Below are positions 1 through 8,813 of a stretch of DNA of 64,000 nt, one piece after another. The notes under the pieces are model-generated. The model did no database searches. It was not told the origin of the DNA and saw only the letters and a program-made list of their open reading frames with translations. The position numbers and the translations under genes were made by a program. The stretch comes from Alysiella filiformis (lineage in GTDB: Bacteria; Pseudomonadota; Gammaproteobacteria; Burkholderiales; Neisseriaceae). Each line of letters opens with the position of its first letter. Positions within the stretch are counted from its first letter, which is position 1. Location of the stretch: NCBI RefSeq assembly GCF_014054525.1, contig NZ_CP059564.1, positions 1,932,357 to 1,996,356 of the forward strand, in the 5' to 3' direction.

Positions 1-2
1 CA

Positions 3-878
3 TCAATTATCCCATTTCACGCCCAATTTGAGCATCAAATCTTCAAAAGCGTCCGCATTGTCAAAATGCAAAATGATTTTGCCCTTTTTGCGGTCGCGCG
101 TTTTGATTTCGGCAGACACGCCCAGTTGCTCAATCAGCGATTCGGTTAAACGCATTAAATCGGGGTCAAGCCGTTTTTGTGGCATGGCTTCGCTGCCTGA
201 ATGTTGCTGTATGGCTTGGCTGCGTTTTTCCGTTTCGCGCACCGACCAGCCGTTTTTCACCGCTTTTTGCGCCAATTCCAGTTGCTCGTTCACAGGCAAA
301 TTGATTAAGGCGCGCGCATGCCCCATTTCCAAATGGCGTTGAAACAGCAAATCTTGCACAGGTTCAGGCAGCTTCAACAAACGCAAACTGTTGGAAATCG
401 CACTGCGGCTGCGCCCAATCGCTTCGGCAACCGTTTCGTGGGTCAATTCAAATTCATCAATCAGGCGACGCAAACCTTGCGCTTCTTCAATCGGATTCAG
501 ATTTTCGCGCTGAATGTTTTCAATCAGACCCATCGCCATGGTGGCACGGTCGTCCACATTTTTAATCACCACAGGCACTTCGGTTAAACCCGCCAACTGC
601 GCCGCGCGCCAACGGCGTTCGCCCGCAATCAATTCATATTGTTTGCCGCCCTGCTCGCGCACCACCACAGGCTGAATGATGCCCTGCGCCTTGATGGATT
701 CCGCCAACTCTTGCAAAGCCGCATCGTCAATTTGCACCCGCGCCTGATATTTACCAGGGCGAATGTCGCTCACAGGCAGCGTGGTCAAACGGTCGCCCGA
801 ATCTTCATCGTAACTGGCGGCAGGGTGAGAAATGAGCGCGTCCAAACCGCGCCCCAAACCGCCTTTTTTAATCGCCAT
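3..878 (-). CDS. parB: Chromosome-partitioning protein ParB
   Basis: ParB binds parS sites, spreads along DNA as a CTP-dependent clamp and works with the ATPase ParA to segregate the chromosome origin. The 291-residue protein has the expected order: basic N-terminus (KKGGLGRGLDALI), a ParB/Srx nucleotide-binding domain with GERRWRA at about residues 86-92 and ENIQRENLNP at 120-129, a helix-turn-helix at about 148-168, and a C-terminal dimerisation region. I chose the ATG at 876-878 because AGGAT lies upstream and the family begins MAxKKxGLGRGL; the frame stays open further upstream but that part is spacer with an uptake sequence. No parA is visible next to it; the gene is divergent from sdhCDAB. 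The stop codon is at 3-5, so the gene is complete. Confidence 0.95.
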   Translation of the reverse strand: MAIKKGGLGRGLDALISHPAASYDEDSGDRLTTLPVSDIRPGKYQARVQIDDAALQELAESIKAQGIIQPVVVREQGGKQYELIAGERRWRAAQLAGLTEVPVVIKNVDDRATMAMGLIENIQRENLNPIEEAQGLRRLIDEFELTHETVAEAIGRSRSAISNSLRLLKLPEPVQDLLFQRHLEMGHARALINLPVNEQLELAQKAVKNGWSVRETEKRSQAIQQHSGSEAMPQKRLDPDLMRLTESLIEQLGVSAEIKTRDRKKGKIILHFDNADAFEDLMLKLGVKWDN

Positions 879-1018
879 AATCTTTATCCTGAAAATCATT
901 ATTGTGGCGCGTATTTTATACCAAACGCCGCATTCAGGCAGCCTGAAAAACACCGTCTCACACAAAAAATCGCCTTATCGTTTGGTGTAATTCATTGTAT
1001 TTTTTATTGTAAAGCCCG

Positions 1019-1035
1019 TTTCAGGCAGCCTGAAA
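1019..1035. repeat. DNA uptake sequence (representative of a family found throughout the window)
   Basis: TTTCAGGCAGCCTGAAA is a near-palindrome that reads AGGCAGCCTGAA on one strand and AGGCTGCCTGAA on the other. Neisseriaceae use such 12-mers as uptake signals in natural transformation (established knowledge). Other clear intergenic copies lie near 933, 3722, 3823, 4572, 5000, 7559, 8770, 9474, 10476, 18070, 18972, 29852, 31844, 43026, 51034 and 62816. Copies inside genes encode peptides such as FRLPE, FRQPE, SGSLK and SGCLK, seen in lpxK, gluQ, ygfZ, the TrmH-type gene and carA. Inverted pairs form terminators, listed separately. Confidence 0.93.
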
Positions 1036-1115
1036 AGCATTTTGTTGTTTAATTTCATGGTATTTCTTGCAAATTGGGGCTGTTCAAACAGTGCTAAATC
1101 ATGTAAATTATCGGG

Positions 1116-1140
1116 ATTGTGTCGGCAACATTGACACAAT
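1116..1140. promoter_or_regulatory. Inverted repeat upstream of sdhC, candidate operator
   Basis: ATTGTGTC (1116-1123) and GACACAAT (1133-1140) are perfect 8-base arms with a 9-base spacer, about 57 bases before the sdhC start. The right arm overlaps a consensus -35 hexamer TTGACA at 1131-1136, although no convincing -10 follows at 16-18 bases. The symmetry would suit a dimeric regulator of the sdh operon. The binding protein cannot be named from sequence. Confidence 0.35.
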
Positions 1141-1196
1141 TCTTTTTTCGGATTTTGAGTTTATTTGTTCATTCTTGCATAAGAAGAGGAATTGGT

Positions 1197-1598
1197 ATGC
1201 AAACCAGTAAAGATATGCAAACCAAGAAACGCCCTGTTTATTTGCACATGCCCACCATCATCAAGCATTTGCCGATTCCAGGGATTGTTTCCATTTTGCA
1301 CCGCGCCACAGGTGTGGCATTGTTTTTGCTGCTGCCATTTTTGTTGGCATTGTTGAGCGGCTCACGTTCAAGCGGCGAAGATTTTGAATATTACAAAGCT
1401 TGGGCAGACAATTGGTTCATCAAGCTGATTTTGTGGGGCGTGTTGTGGGCGTTTATCCACCATTTGTTTGCAGGATTGCGTTTCCTGCTGATTGACGCGC
1501 ACATTGGTGTGGACTTGCACACTGCCCGCAAAACCGCCAAATGGATTTTGTACGGCGCACCTGCTGTGGCATTTGTATTGGGGATTTTCTTATGGTAA
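1197..1598 (+). CDS. sdhC: Succinate dehydrogenase cytochrome b556 subunit
   Basis: SdhC is one of the two membrane anchors of respiratory complex II; with SdhD it holds haem b and the ubiquinone site. The 133-residue protein has the family pattern RPVYLHM near the start, then SILHRATGVALF in the first membrane helix, and three hydrophobic helices in all. The start at 1197 follows AAGAGGA at a good distance; another in-frame ATG lies six codons later. Its stop overlaps the sdhD start by seven bases, so the two are translationally coupled. It opens the sdhCDAB operon. Confidence 0.95.
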   Translation: MQTSKDMQTKKRPVYLHMPTIIKHLPIPGIVSILHRATGVALFLLLPFLLALLSGSRSSGEDFEYYKAWADNWFIKLILWGVLWAFIHHLFAGLRFLLIDAHIGVDLHTARKTAKWILYGAPAVAFVLGIFLW

Positions 1599-1939
1599 AC
1601 CGCAAATTAACTGGCGCACACTACGGCTTGCGCGATTGGGCGATGCAACGCGCCACCGCCATCATCATGCTCGTGTACACCGTGTTCTTTTTCCTGTTTT
1701 TGATTGGCTTAATGGGCGCGGACGATTACACCGAATGGCAAGCCTTTTTTGACAAAACTTGGGTAAAAGTGTTTACCCAAACCACATTCATTGCCCTGTT
1801 TTTACACGCATGGGTTGGCATTCGCGATTTGTGGATGGACTACATCAAACCTTTCGGTTTACGCTTGTTTTTGCAATGCGCCACCGTTACTTGGTTGGTG
1901 GGTTGCACCGTTTATTCATTCTTCGCCATTTGGGGTTAA
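1592..1939 (+). CDS. sdhD: Succinate dehydrogenase hydrophobic membrane anchor subunit
   Basis: SdhD is the second membrane anchor of succinate:quinone oxidoreductase. The 115-residue protein starts MVNRKLTGAHYGLRDW and has the family signature QRATAIIMLVYT in helix 1 and HAWVGIRDLWMDYI in helix 2. The ATG at 1592 overlaps the sdhC stop, which explains the start choice; the longer frame upstream of it lies inside sdhC. The gene is followed after six bases by sdhA. Confidence 0.95.
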   Translation: MVNRKLTGAHYGLRDWAMQRATAIIMLVYTVFFFLFLIGLMGADDYTEWQAFFDKTWVKVFTQTTFIALFLHAWVGIRDLWMDYIKPFGLRLFLQCATVTWLVGCTVYSFFAIWG

Positions 1940-1945
1940 TCAAAC

Positions 1946-3706
1946 ATGACTTATCCGATTCGCAAATTTGATGCCGTAGTAGTCGGCGCAGGTGGCGCAG
2001 GTTTACGCGCAGCCTTACAATTATCACAAGCAGGCGTGAACACCGCCGTATTGTCCAAAGTGTTCCCCACCCGTTCACACACCGTAGCCGCACAAGGTGG
2101 CGTATCCGCCTCATTGGGCAATGTGCAAGAAGACAACTGGCACTGGCACATGTACGACACCGTAAAAGGTTCAGACTGGCTGGGCGACCAAGATGCCATT
2201 GAATTCATGTGCAAAAATGCCGTAGATGCCGTGGTGGAATTGGAACACATGGGCATGCCCTTTGACCGCGTAGAAAGCGGCAAAATCTACCAACGCCCCT
2301 TCGGTGGACACACCGCCGAATACGGCAAACGCGCCGTAGAACGCGCTTGTGCCGTTGCCGACCGCACAGGTCATGCCATGTTGCACACCTTGTATCAACA
2401 AAACGTCCGCGCTGGCACCAATTTCTTTGTAGAATGGACAGCTTTGGACTTAATCCGCGATGACAATGGCGATGTAGTGGGCGTTACCGCCATGGAAATG
2501 GAAAGTGGCGATGTGTACATTTTCCACGCCAAAGCCGTGTTGTTTGCCACAGGCGGTGGCGGTCGCATTTACGCTTCATCTACCAACGCGTTTATGAACA
2601 CAGGCGATGGCTTGGGCATTTGCGCCCGTGCTGGCATTCCATTGGAAGACATGGAATTTTGGCAATTCCACCCCACAGGCGTGGCAGGTGCTGGCGTGTT
2701 GATTACCGAAGGTGTACGCGGTGAAGGCGGCATTTTGTTGAACGCGCAAGGTGAACGCTTTATGGAACGCTATGCCCCAACCGTGAAAGATTTGGCTTCA
2801 CGCGATGTGGTTTCACGCGCCATGGCGATGGAAATTTACGAAGGTCGCGGTTGCGGCCCCAACAAAGACCATGTGTTGTTGAAAATTGACCACATTGGCG
2901 CAGACAAAATCATGAATAAATTACCGGGTATTCGTGAAATTTCCATTCAGTTTGCTGGCGTGGACCCCATTAAAGACCCAATCCCTGTTGTACCTACCAC
3001 ACACTACATGATGGGTGGCATTCCCACCAATTATTTGGGCGAAGTGGTTGTGCCAGAAGGCGACAATCCCGAAAAAGTGGTTAAAGGCTTGTATGCCGCA
3101 GGCGAATGTGCTTGCGCGTCCGTGCATGGCGCAAACCGCTTGGGTACCAACTCTTTGTTGGACTTGGTGGTTTTCGGTAAATCGGCTGGTGACAGCATGG
3201 TTAAATTTGTTAAAGAAACCGATTTCAAAACCCTGCCTGAAAACGCAGGCGCATTCACACAACAACGTCTTGACCGTTTGAACAACCAAACAGGTGGTGA
3301 AAACGTGGACGCTTTACGCAATGAATTGCAACGCACCATTCAATTACACGCTGGCGTGTTCCGCACAGACGCGATTTTGAAAGAAGGCGTGGACAAGGTA
3401 TTGGCTTTGGTGGAACGCGCCAAACGCACCGAAATTGGCGACAAAAGCCAAGTTTGGAACACCGCACGCATTGAGGCATTGGAATTGGACAACTTGATGG
3501 AAGTGGCAAAAGCCACCATCATCTCTGCCGAAGCCCGCAAAGAATCACGTGGTGCACACGCTTCCGATGACCACCCCGACCGCGATGACGTAAATTGGAT
3601 GAAACACACGTTGTTCTATTCTGCCGACAACCGTTTGGAATACAAACCCGTACACACCAAACCTTTGACCGTTGAATACATTGAACCTGCAAAACGTGTT
3701 TACTAA
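1946..3706 (+). CDS. sdhA: Succinate dehydrogenase flavoprotein subunit
   Basis: SdhA oxidises succinate to fumarate with covalently bound FAD and passes electrons to SdhB. The 586-residue length is normal. Visible motifs are the Rossmann [10 protein letters not shown] at residues 14-23, the flavinylation motif [11 protein letters not shown] with the FAD-linked histidine at about residue 45, the substrate-loop FHPTG near 241, and [21 protein letters not shown] near 385. FAD attachment is expected to be helped by SdhE, encoded at 4677. It sits six bases after sdhD. Confidence 0.98.
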   Translation: MTYPIRKFDAVVVGAGGAGLRAALQLSQAGVNTAVLSKVFPTRSHTVAAQGGVSASLGNVQEDNWHWHMYDTVKGSDWLGDQDAIEFMCKNAVDAVVELEHMGMPFDRVESGKIYQRPFGGHTAEYGKRAVERACAVADRTGHAMLHTLYQQNVRAGTNFFVEWTALDLIRDDNGDVVGVTAMEMESGDVYIFHAKAVLFATGGGGRIYASSTNAFMNTGDGLGICARAGIPLEDMEFWQFHPTGVAGAGVLITEGVRGEGGILLNAQGERFMERYAPTVKDLASRDVVSRAMAMEIYEGRGCGPNKDHVLLKIDHIGADKIMNKLPGIREISIQFAGVDPIKDPIPVVPTTHYMMGGIPTNYLGEVVVPEGDNPEKVVKGLYAAGECACASVHGANRLGTNSLLDLVVFGKSAGDSMVKFVKETDFKTLPENAGAFTQQRLDRLNNQTGGENVDALRNELQRTIQLHAGVFRTDAILKEGVDKVLALVERAKRTEIGDKSQVWNTARIEALELDNLMEVAKATIISAEARKESRGAHASDDHPDRDDVNWMKHTLFYSADNRLEYKPVHTKPLTVEYIEPAKRVY

Positions 3707-3749
3707 ACAATAATTTGCTTTTCAGGCAGCCTGAAAAATTTGGGATACC

Positions 3750-3807
3750 GTAGGGTGCAACTGCTTGCACCAAATCAGAAAATATGGTGTTTCAAGATGC
3801 ACCCTAT
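3750..3807. repeat. Palindromic repeat, GTAGGGTGC family, member 1
   Basis: GTAGGGTGCAACTGCTTGCACC on the left pairs with GGTG...GATGCACCCTAT on the right around an AT-rich loop. Three relatives occur at 28134-28200, 42361-42420 and 46138-46199. This copy lies in the sdhA-sdhB spacer between two uptake sequences, so any RNA hairpin would be inside the sdh transcript. Confidence 0.7.
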
Positions 3808-3861
3808 GCCCACAAAAATGACGTTCAGGCAGCCTGAAAATCCAAAAGGAACAAAACCATT

Positions 3862-4566
3862 ATGGAAAAAATCCGCGTACAAGTGTACCGCTACAATCCC
3901 GACAAAGATGCCAAGCCGTACATGCAAGATTATGAATTGGAAATTTTGCCCACAGACGTTAAATTATTGGACGCATTGGTTAAATTGAAAGCGCAAGACG
4001 ACACCTTGTCATTCCGCCGCTCTTGCCGCGAAGGGATTTGCGGTTCAGACGGCATGAACATCAACGGCAAAAACGGCTTGGCGTGTTTAACCGACATTCG
4101 CAGCCTGAAACAACCCATCGTGTTGCGCCCCTTACCTGGTTTGCCCGTTATCCGCGATTTGATTGTGGACATGACGCAATTTTTCAAACAATATCACAGC
4201 ATTAAGCCTTATGTGGTAAACGACACCGCCAAACCCGAACGCGAACGCTTGCAAAGCCAAGAAGACCGCGCCGAATTGGACGGTTTGTATGAGTGCATTT
4301 TGTGTGCTTGTTGCTCCACCGCTTGCCCATCGTTCTGGTGGAATCCCGATAAATTCGTGGGACCATCTGGCTTGTTGAACGCCTACCGTTTCATCGCCGA
4401 CAGCCGCGACACCATCACCAATGAGCGTTTGGACAATTTGAACGACCCCTACCGTCTGTTCCGTTGCCACACGATTATGAACTGCGTGGACGTTTGCCCC
4501 AAACACCTGAACCCCACTCGCGCCATCGGCAAAATCAAAGAAATCATGCTGGAACGCGCGGTGTAA
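3862..4566 (+). CDS. sdhB: Succinate dehydrogenase iron-sulfur subunit
   Basis: SdhB carries the three iron-sulfur clusters that move electrons from FAD to quinone. In the 234 residues the [2Fe-2S] ligands are in SCREGICGSDGMNINGKNGLAC-type sequence at residues 54-75 (Cys55, Cys60, Asp63, Cys75), and the [4Fe-4S]/[3Fe-4S] ligands in CILCACCSTACP and in CHTIMNCVDVCP near the C-terminus. The 155-base gap after sdhA is unusually long for this operon and holds two uptake sequences and a palindromic repeat, so the sdhB message level may differ from that of sdhCDA. Confidence 0.97.
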   Translation: MEKIRVQVYRYNPDKDAKPYMQDYELEILPTDVKLLDALVKLKAQDDTLSFRRSCREGICGSDGMNINGKNGLACLTDIRSLKQPIVLRPLPGLPVIRDLIVDMTQFFKQYHSIKPYVVNDTAKPERERLQSQEDRAELDGLYECILCACCSTACPSFWWNPDKFVGPSGLLNAYRFIADSRDTITNERLDNLNDPYRLFRCHTIMNCVDVCPKHLNPTRAIGKIKEIMLERAV

Positions 4567-4571
4567 TACCG

Positions 4572-4622
4572 TTTCAGGCAGCCTGAAAAATGGAATAAGC
4601 CTTTTTCAGGCTGCCTGAAAAT
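4572..4622. terminator. Inverted uptake-sequence pair after sdhB
   Basis: An uptake sequence at 4572-4588 and its inverted partner at about 4604-4620 can form a stem with a loop of about 16 bases. There is no clean T-run after it, so sdhE may still be reached by read-through. Confidence 0.5.
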
Positions 4623-4676
4623 AAATTGATTGCCCCAATCAAAAAAAACAATACCTGTTAAAATCGGTAAAGAAAC

Positions 4677-4925
4677 ATGGCACAATTTAACGAAACAGAC
4701 AAACGCCGCATTCGTTTCCAAACCCGCCGTGGTTTGCTGGAACTGGACATCGTGTTAAAACGATTTATGGCAAAAGAATACGACCAATTAAGCGATGAAG
4801 AATTGGCAATTTTTGTGGATATTTTGGCTTTGGAAGACCAAGAATTTTTAGCCATCATCAACCAATATCAAACGCCACAACGTGCTGATTTTGAACCCAT
4901 TTTGCACAAAATTCGCACCGCTTGA
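4677..4925 (+). CDS. sdhE: FAD assembly factor SdhE
   Basis: SdhE (older names YgfY, CptB) is a small cytoplasmic protein that promotes covalent attachment of FAD to SdhA. The 82-residue product has the diagnostic RRGLLELDIVLKRF near residues 17-30 (the RGxxE motif) and an all-helical composition. It follows sdhB directly and precedes gltA, a context that supports the call. Confidence 0.95.
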   Translation: MAQFNETDKRRIRFQTRRGLLELDIVLKRFMAKEYDQLSDEELAIFVDILALEDQEFLAIINQYQTPQRADFEPILHKIRTA

Positions 4926-4942
4926 TGTTCAAAATACAGTTG

Positions 4943-4973
4943 TTTCAAATTGGCGGTATGTGTTAATTTGAAA
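4943..4973. promoter_or_regulatory. Inverted repeat and possible promoter upstream of gltA
   Basis: TTTCAAATT (4943-4951) and AATTTGAAA (4965-4973) are perfect 9-base inverted arms with a 13-base spacer, about 97 bases before gltA. They coincide with a promoter-like pair TTGTTT (4941-4946) and TTAATT (about 4963-4968). No T-run follows, so a terminator for sdhE is less likely than an operator or a symmetric promoter element. Confidence 0.35.
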
Positions 4974-5069
4974 TGACCATAAACGGTTTTCAGCGTTTCA
5001 GGCTGCCTGAAAACCCCATTTTAGCCTGATTATCAGTCAAATATTTCAACCCCAAATAGGAGTTCAGAG

Positions 5070-6353
5070 ATGTCCAACAAAACTGTAAAATTACAAGGCG
5101 AAGGTTTTGATACAGAATTGCCCGTATTAACAGGCACTTTCGGTAACGAAGTGATTGACATTCGCGCCCTGAATAAAGCCACAGGCATGTTCACGCTTGA
5201 CCCTGGTTTTGTGTCCACCGCCAGTTGCGAATCCAAAATCACGTTTATTGACGGCGACAAAGGTTTGCTCTACTACCGTGGCTACCCCATTGAACAGTTG
5301 GCGGAACACAGCGACTATTTGGAAGTGTGCTATTTGCTGATTTACGGCGAATTGCCCACCGCAGAGCAAAAAGCCAAATTTGAAGAAACCGTTACCAAAC
5401 ACACCATGGTGCATGAACAATTAACATGGTTCTTCCGTGGTTTCCGCCGCGATGCACACCCCATGGCAATGATGGTGGGCGTGGTGGGCGCATTGTCTGC
5501 ATTCTATCAAGACAGCTTGGAAATTTCTGACCCACATCATCGTGAAGTTGCCATTTACCGCTTGATTTCCAAAATCCCAACCATCGCGGCAATGTGCTAC
5601 CGCTATTCCAACGGCTTGCCATTCAACTACCCACGCAATGATTTGGGCTATGCCGCCAACTTCATGCACATGATGTTTGCCACACCTTGCGAACCTTATG
5701 AACCCAACCCTGTGTTGGTACGCGCATTAGACCGCATTTTCATTTTGCATGCCGACCACGAGCAAAACGCTTCCACTTCTACCGTTCGTTTGGCAGGTTC
5801 TTCTGGTGCAAATCCATTTGCGTGTATCGCCTCTGGTATTTCCAGCTTGTGGGGTCCTTCTCACGGTGGTGCAAACGAAGCCGTTTTGGACATGTTGGAC
5901 GAAATCGGCGATGTGTCTCGCGTAGCCGAATTTATGGAAGGCGTGAAACAGAAAAAATACCGCTTGATGGGCTTTGGTCATCGCGTTTACCGCAATATGG
6001 ACCCACGTGCGTCTATCATGAAACAAACTTGCTACGAAGTTTTGACCGAATTGGGCTTGCAAGACAGCCCCAAATTCAAATTGGCAATGGAATTGGAACA
6101 AATTGCGTTGAACGACCCCTACTTTGTTGAACGCAAATTGTATCCCAATGTGGACTTCTACTCTGGCATCGTGTTGAGCGCGTTGGGCATTCCTGTGTCC
6201 ATGTTTACCGTGATTTTTGCCTTGTCGCGCACGGTGGGCTGGATTTCTCATTGGAATGAAATGATTAGCGACCCGAACCAAAAAATCGGTCGCCCACGTC
6301 AGTTGTACACAGGCGCAGCACGCCGCGATTTTGTGGCAACCGACAAACGCTGA
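5070..6353 (+). CDS. gltA: Citrate synthase (type II)
   Basis: GltA condenses acetyl-CoA with oxaloacetate to form citrate, the entry step of the TCA cycle. At 427 residues it matches the hexameric type II enzymes of Gram-negative bacteria. The catalytic residues are visible: His in PSHGGANE (about residue 265), His in [13 protein letters not shown] (about 304) and Asp in NVDFYSG (about 361). AGGAG lies nine bases before the ATG. It follows sdhE, giving a TCA-cycle block, and is closed by a hairpin at 6376-6410. Confidence 0.98.
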   Translation: MSNKTVKLQGEGFDTELPVLTGTFGNEVIDIRALNKATGMFTLDPGFVSTASCESKITFIDGDKGLLYYRGYPIEQLAEHSDYLEVCYLLIYGELPTAEQKAKFEETVTKHTMVHEQLTWFFRGFRRDAHPMAMMVGVVGALSAFYQDSLEISDPHHREVAIYRLISKIPTIAAMCYRYSNGLPFNYPRNDLGYAANFMHMMFATPCEPYEPNPVLVRALDRIFILHADHEQNASTSTVRLAGSSGANPFACIASGISSLWGPSHGGANEAVLDMLDEIGDVSRVAEFMEGVKQKKYRLMGFGHRVYRNMDPRASIMKQTCYEVLTELGLQDSPKFKLAMELEQIALNDPYFVERKLYPNVDFYSGIVLSALGIPVSMFTVIFALSRTVGWISHWNEMISDPNQKIGRPRQLYTGAARRDFVATDKR

Positions 6354-6375
6354 TTTTTTGAAAATTGAAAACGTC

Positions 6376-6410
6376 AAGCAGTCTGAAAACATTTTTCAGG
6401 CTGCTTTTTT
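6376..6410 (+). terminator. Rho-independent terminator after gltA
   Basis: AAGCAGTCTGAAAA and TTTTTCAGGCTGCTT form a stem with one mismatch and are followed by a T-run. The arms are degenerate uptake sequences, so the terminator was apparently built from an inverted pair. Confidence 0.85.
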
Positions 6411-6459
6411 GTTATTTTGTTACAATTTAAGCTGTCTGAAACCACCCGATGAGTTTGCC

Positions 6460-7416
6460 ATGTCTGTGTTATTGTCTGCCCTTGGTTTTGCGTTAAGCGT
6501 GACTTTGCCCAATATTTTGTTGTTGGTTTTGGGCAAAATTTTGTATCTGAAAAAAATGATTACCCATGATTTTTGCCATTGCGCTGCCGAATTGGTGTTT
6601 AAATGTGCCTTGCCTTTGTTGCTGTTTATCAATTTGGTGAGCATGAAAATGGACTACATGGCACAAGCCAAATTGGTGGCGGCTGGGGCAATCAGCACCG
6701 TGGGTTTGTATGTGTTGGCGGAAATTTATGCGTATTTTCGCATTCCTGAAATGCGCGATAAGGGGGTGTTTGTACAGGGGGTTTTTCGCAGCAATTTGGG
6801 GATTGCGGGCTTGGCTTTTGTGCAAAATGCTTATGGCGCAGAAGGCGTGGCAACGGCGGCGGTGTATTTGGGTTTGATTACGATTTTGTTGAACATTTTG
6901 TCGGTTATGGCATTGAGTCGCACGCAAAACCAATCGCTGCCTGAAAAAATCAAAAGCATTTTGGGCAAAATCATCAGCAATCCTTTGATTGTGGCGATTG
7001 TGATTGCTTTAACGCTCAATATGTTGCATTTCAGGCTGCCTGAATTTGTGTTGCAAACGTTCCGTTATTTGGCGCACATTGCCCTGCCACTTGCGCTGAT
7101 TTGCGCGGGGGCAACTTTTGACTGGCAAAGCATACGCAAAATGTCCGATGTGTCGCTGCAAGCCAGCGTGGGGCGATTGGTGCTTGCGCCTGTGTTTGCG
7201 GTGTTGGTGGGCTATGCGTTTGGTTTTCGTGGCTTGGAAATGGGGATTTTGTTTTTGATGACCGCCACGCCCGTTGCTGCTGCCAGCTACATCATGGCAA
7301 AAGCCATGGGGGGCAACGATGTTGCCGCCGCCAACATCATGGGCATTACCACGTTTGGCGCGATGTTTTCAGCCAGCATAGGTGTGGCGGTGTTGCGTGG
7401 CGTGGGTTTGATGTAA
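6460..7416 (+). CDS. AEC-family permease (auxin efflux carrier type)
   Basis: The 318-residue protein is highly hydrophobic with about ten membrane segments in two halves, the architecture of the AEC family of organic-anion/efflux permeases. Features that fit are an N-terminal ALSVTLPNILLLVLGKIL, the central segment GVFVQGVFRSNLGIAGLAF, and C-terminal TATPVAAASYIMAKAMGGN with small-residue-rich helices. The substrate is unknown; family members move malate, malonate or other carboxylates. I chose the ATG at 6460; a longer frame upstream runs back through the gltA terminator and is not credible. It stands alone between gltA and zapE. Confidence 0.8.
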   Translation: MSVLLSALGFALSVTLPNILLLVLGKILYLKKMITHDFCHCAAELVFKCALPLLLFINLVSMKMDYMAQAKLVAAGAISTVGLYVLAEIYAYFRIPEMRDKGVFVQGVFRSNLGIAGLAFVQNAYGAEGVATAAVYLGLITILLNILSVMALSRTQNQSLPEKIKSILGKIISNPLIVAIVIALTLNMLHFRLPEFVLQTFRYLAHIALPLALICAGATFDWQSIRKMSDVSLQASVGRLVLAPVFAVLVGYAFGFRGLEMGILFLMTATPVAAASYIMAKAMGGNDVAAANIMGITTFGAMFSASIGVAVLRGVGLM

Positions 7417-7459
7417 AAGCTTTTTCGTGGGCGCATACGGTAGATGATAATGCAAGTCG

Positions 7460-7493
7460 TGCCTTTGGCGACCGACTTTTTAAAAAAGTACGC
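7460..7493. repeat. 34-base dispersed repeat, copy 1
   Basis: TGCCTTTGGCGAC followed by GACTTTTTAAAAAAGTA-type sequence recurs at 27468-27501 with two differences. Both copies lie 30-45 bases after a membrane-protein stop codon and contain an AT-rich palindrome. Function unknown. Confidence 0.6.
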
Positions 7494-7601
7494 TTAAAAA
7501 ACATTTTCAGGCAGTCTGAAAACACGATAAAATCATTTTTTATTTGTCAAATTGATTTTCAGGCTGCCTGAAAAATCACACACAGAAAGCAGAAATAGAA
7601 C

Positions 7602-8732
7602 ATGACCACCGAAACCCGATTCACGCCTCCCCCCTTTGCCAACCACAGCCCCCAAACATGGTATCAAGCCGCCGCGCAACACCCCGCTTTCATCAAAGAC
7701 AACGCCCAAGCCAAAGCCATTGAACACCTAGACCGCCTGTGGACAGAACTGATGATGTTCAAACGCAAACGCAACCGCTTTTTGGGACGCAGCTTGCGCT
7801 CGCCCGATGTGCCAACAGGCTTGTATTTTTACGGTGGCGTGGGGCGCGGCAAAAGTTTTCTGATGGACGCATTTTTCGGCTGCCTGCCCTACAATCGCAA
7901 ACGCCGCGTACACTTTCACGCATTCATGGCAGAAATCCACCAGCGCATGCGCAACAAACGCAGCGAAGCCGACCCACTCAAAGCCGTAGCCAAAGACATC
8001 GCCACCGAAACGCGCGTATTGTGCTTTGACGAATTTCACGTCAGCGACATTGCCGATGCGATGATTTTGGGGCGTTTGCTGGAAAACCTGTTTGCCGAAG
8101 GCGTGGTGTTGGTGGCAACGTCCAACTATGCGCCGTCTGAATTGTATCCGCAAGGGCAAAATCGCAGCAGTTTTCTGCCCACCATCGCCTTGATTGAAAA
8201 GAAATTGACCGTGCTGAATGTGGACGGTGGCGAAGATTATCGCATGCGAACACTCACACCAGCCGAAGTGTTCTACATTCCCAATAATGCGGAAAATGAA
8301 GCGAAATTGGCGGATTTGTTCAACAAATTGGCGGGCAAAGACGACAGGCAGCCTGAAAAAATCATCATTCACGAACGCGAATTGACTTGCAAAGGTCGCA
8401 CCAATCGCGTGATTTGGTTTGATTTTCGCACTTTGTGTTTTGGCACGCGCTCGCAAGCCGATTATTTGTGGCTGGCTGAACACTACACCCACGTTCTGAT
8501 TTCAGGCGTGGAAAAAATGACCCCCAACGAAAAAAACGAAGCACGGCGTTTAACCTTGCTGGCAGACGTGTTTTACGATTACCGCGTGAAATTGTGTTTG
8601 ACTTCGCAAGTGCCTATGGACGAACTTTACACCGAAGGCGATTTTGCCCATGAATTTGTCCGCACCGTCAGCCGTTTGGTGGAAATGCAATCGGAAGATT
8701 ATTTGGCATTGCCGCATTTGAAATTGAAATAA
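7602..8732 (+). CDS. zapE: Cell division protein ZapE / AFG1-like ATPase
   Basis: ZapE is an AFG1-family P-loop ATPase that in E. coli associates with the divisome and modulates the FtsZ ring. The 376-residue protein has Walker A GGVGRGKS at about residues 78-85, Walker B VLCFDEFHVSDIADAM near 136, and the conserved LVATSNYAPSELY. Length and motif order match the family. The gene is preceded by an uptake sequence and followed by an inverted uptake-sequence pair (about 8737-8780); it seems to be a single-gene unit. Confidence 0.92.
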   Translation: MTTETRFTPPPFANHSPQTWYQAAAQHPAFIKDNAQAKAIEHLDRLWTELMMFKRKRNRFLGRSLRSPDVPTGLYFYGGVGRGKSFLMDAFFGCLPYNRKRRVHFHAFMAEIHQRMRNKRSEADPLKAVAKDIATETRVLCFDEFHVSDIADAMILGRLLENLFAEGVVLVATSNYAPSELYPQGQNRSSFLPTIALIEKKLTVLNVDGGEDYRMRTLTPAEVFYIPNNAENEAKLADLFNKLAGKDDRQPEKIIIHERELTCKGRTNRVIWFDFRTLCFGTRSQADYLWLAEHYTHVLISGVEKMTPNEKNEARRLTLLADVFYDYRVKLCLTSQVPMDELYTEGDFAHEFVRTVSRLVEMQSEDYLALPHLKLK

Positions 8733-8813
8733 TCTTTCAGGCAGCTTGAAAGTGAAAAATGGCTTTCAGGCTGCCTGAATCTTCCCTCAACCCCTTCACT
8801 TGAAAGACACACC

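Larger units (their letters stand above)
879..1196. other. Divergent intergenic region between parB and sdhC
   Basis: This 318-base spacer holds no plausible gene. It contains two uptake-sequence near-palindromes (933-947 and 1019-1035) and an inverted repeat at 1116-1140 near the sdh start. Promoters for both divergent units should lie here, but no hexamer pair is good enough to call with confidence. Confidence 0.6.

Noticed and set aside
1119-1196. 26-codon extension of sdhC
   Set aside because: It has no ribosome site, while AAGAGGA precedes the ATG at 1197; it would also run over the inverted repeat.
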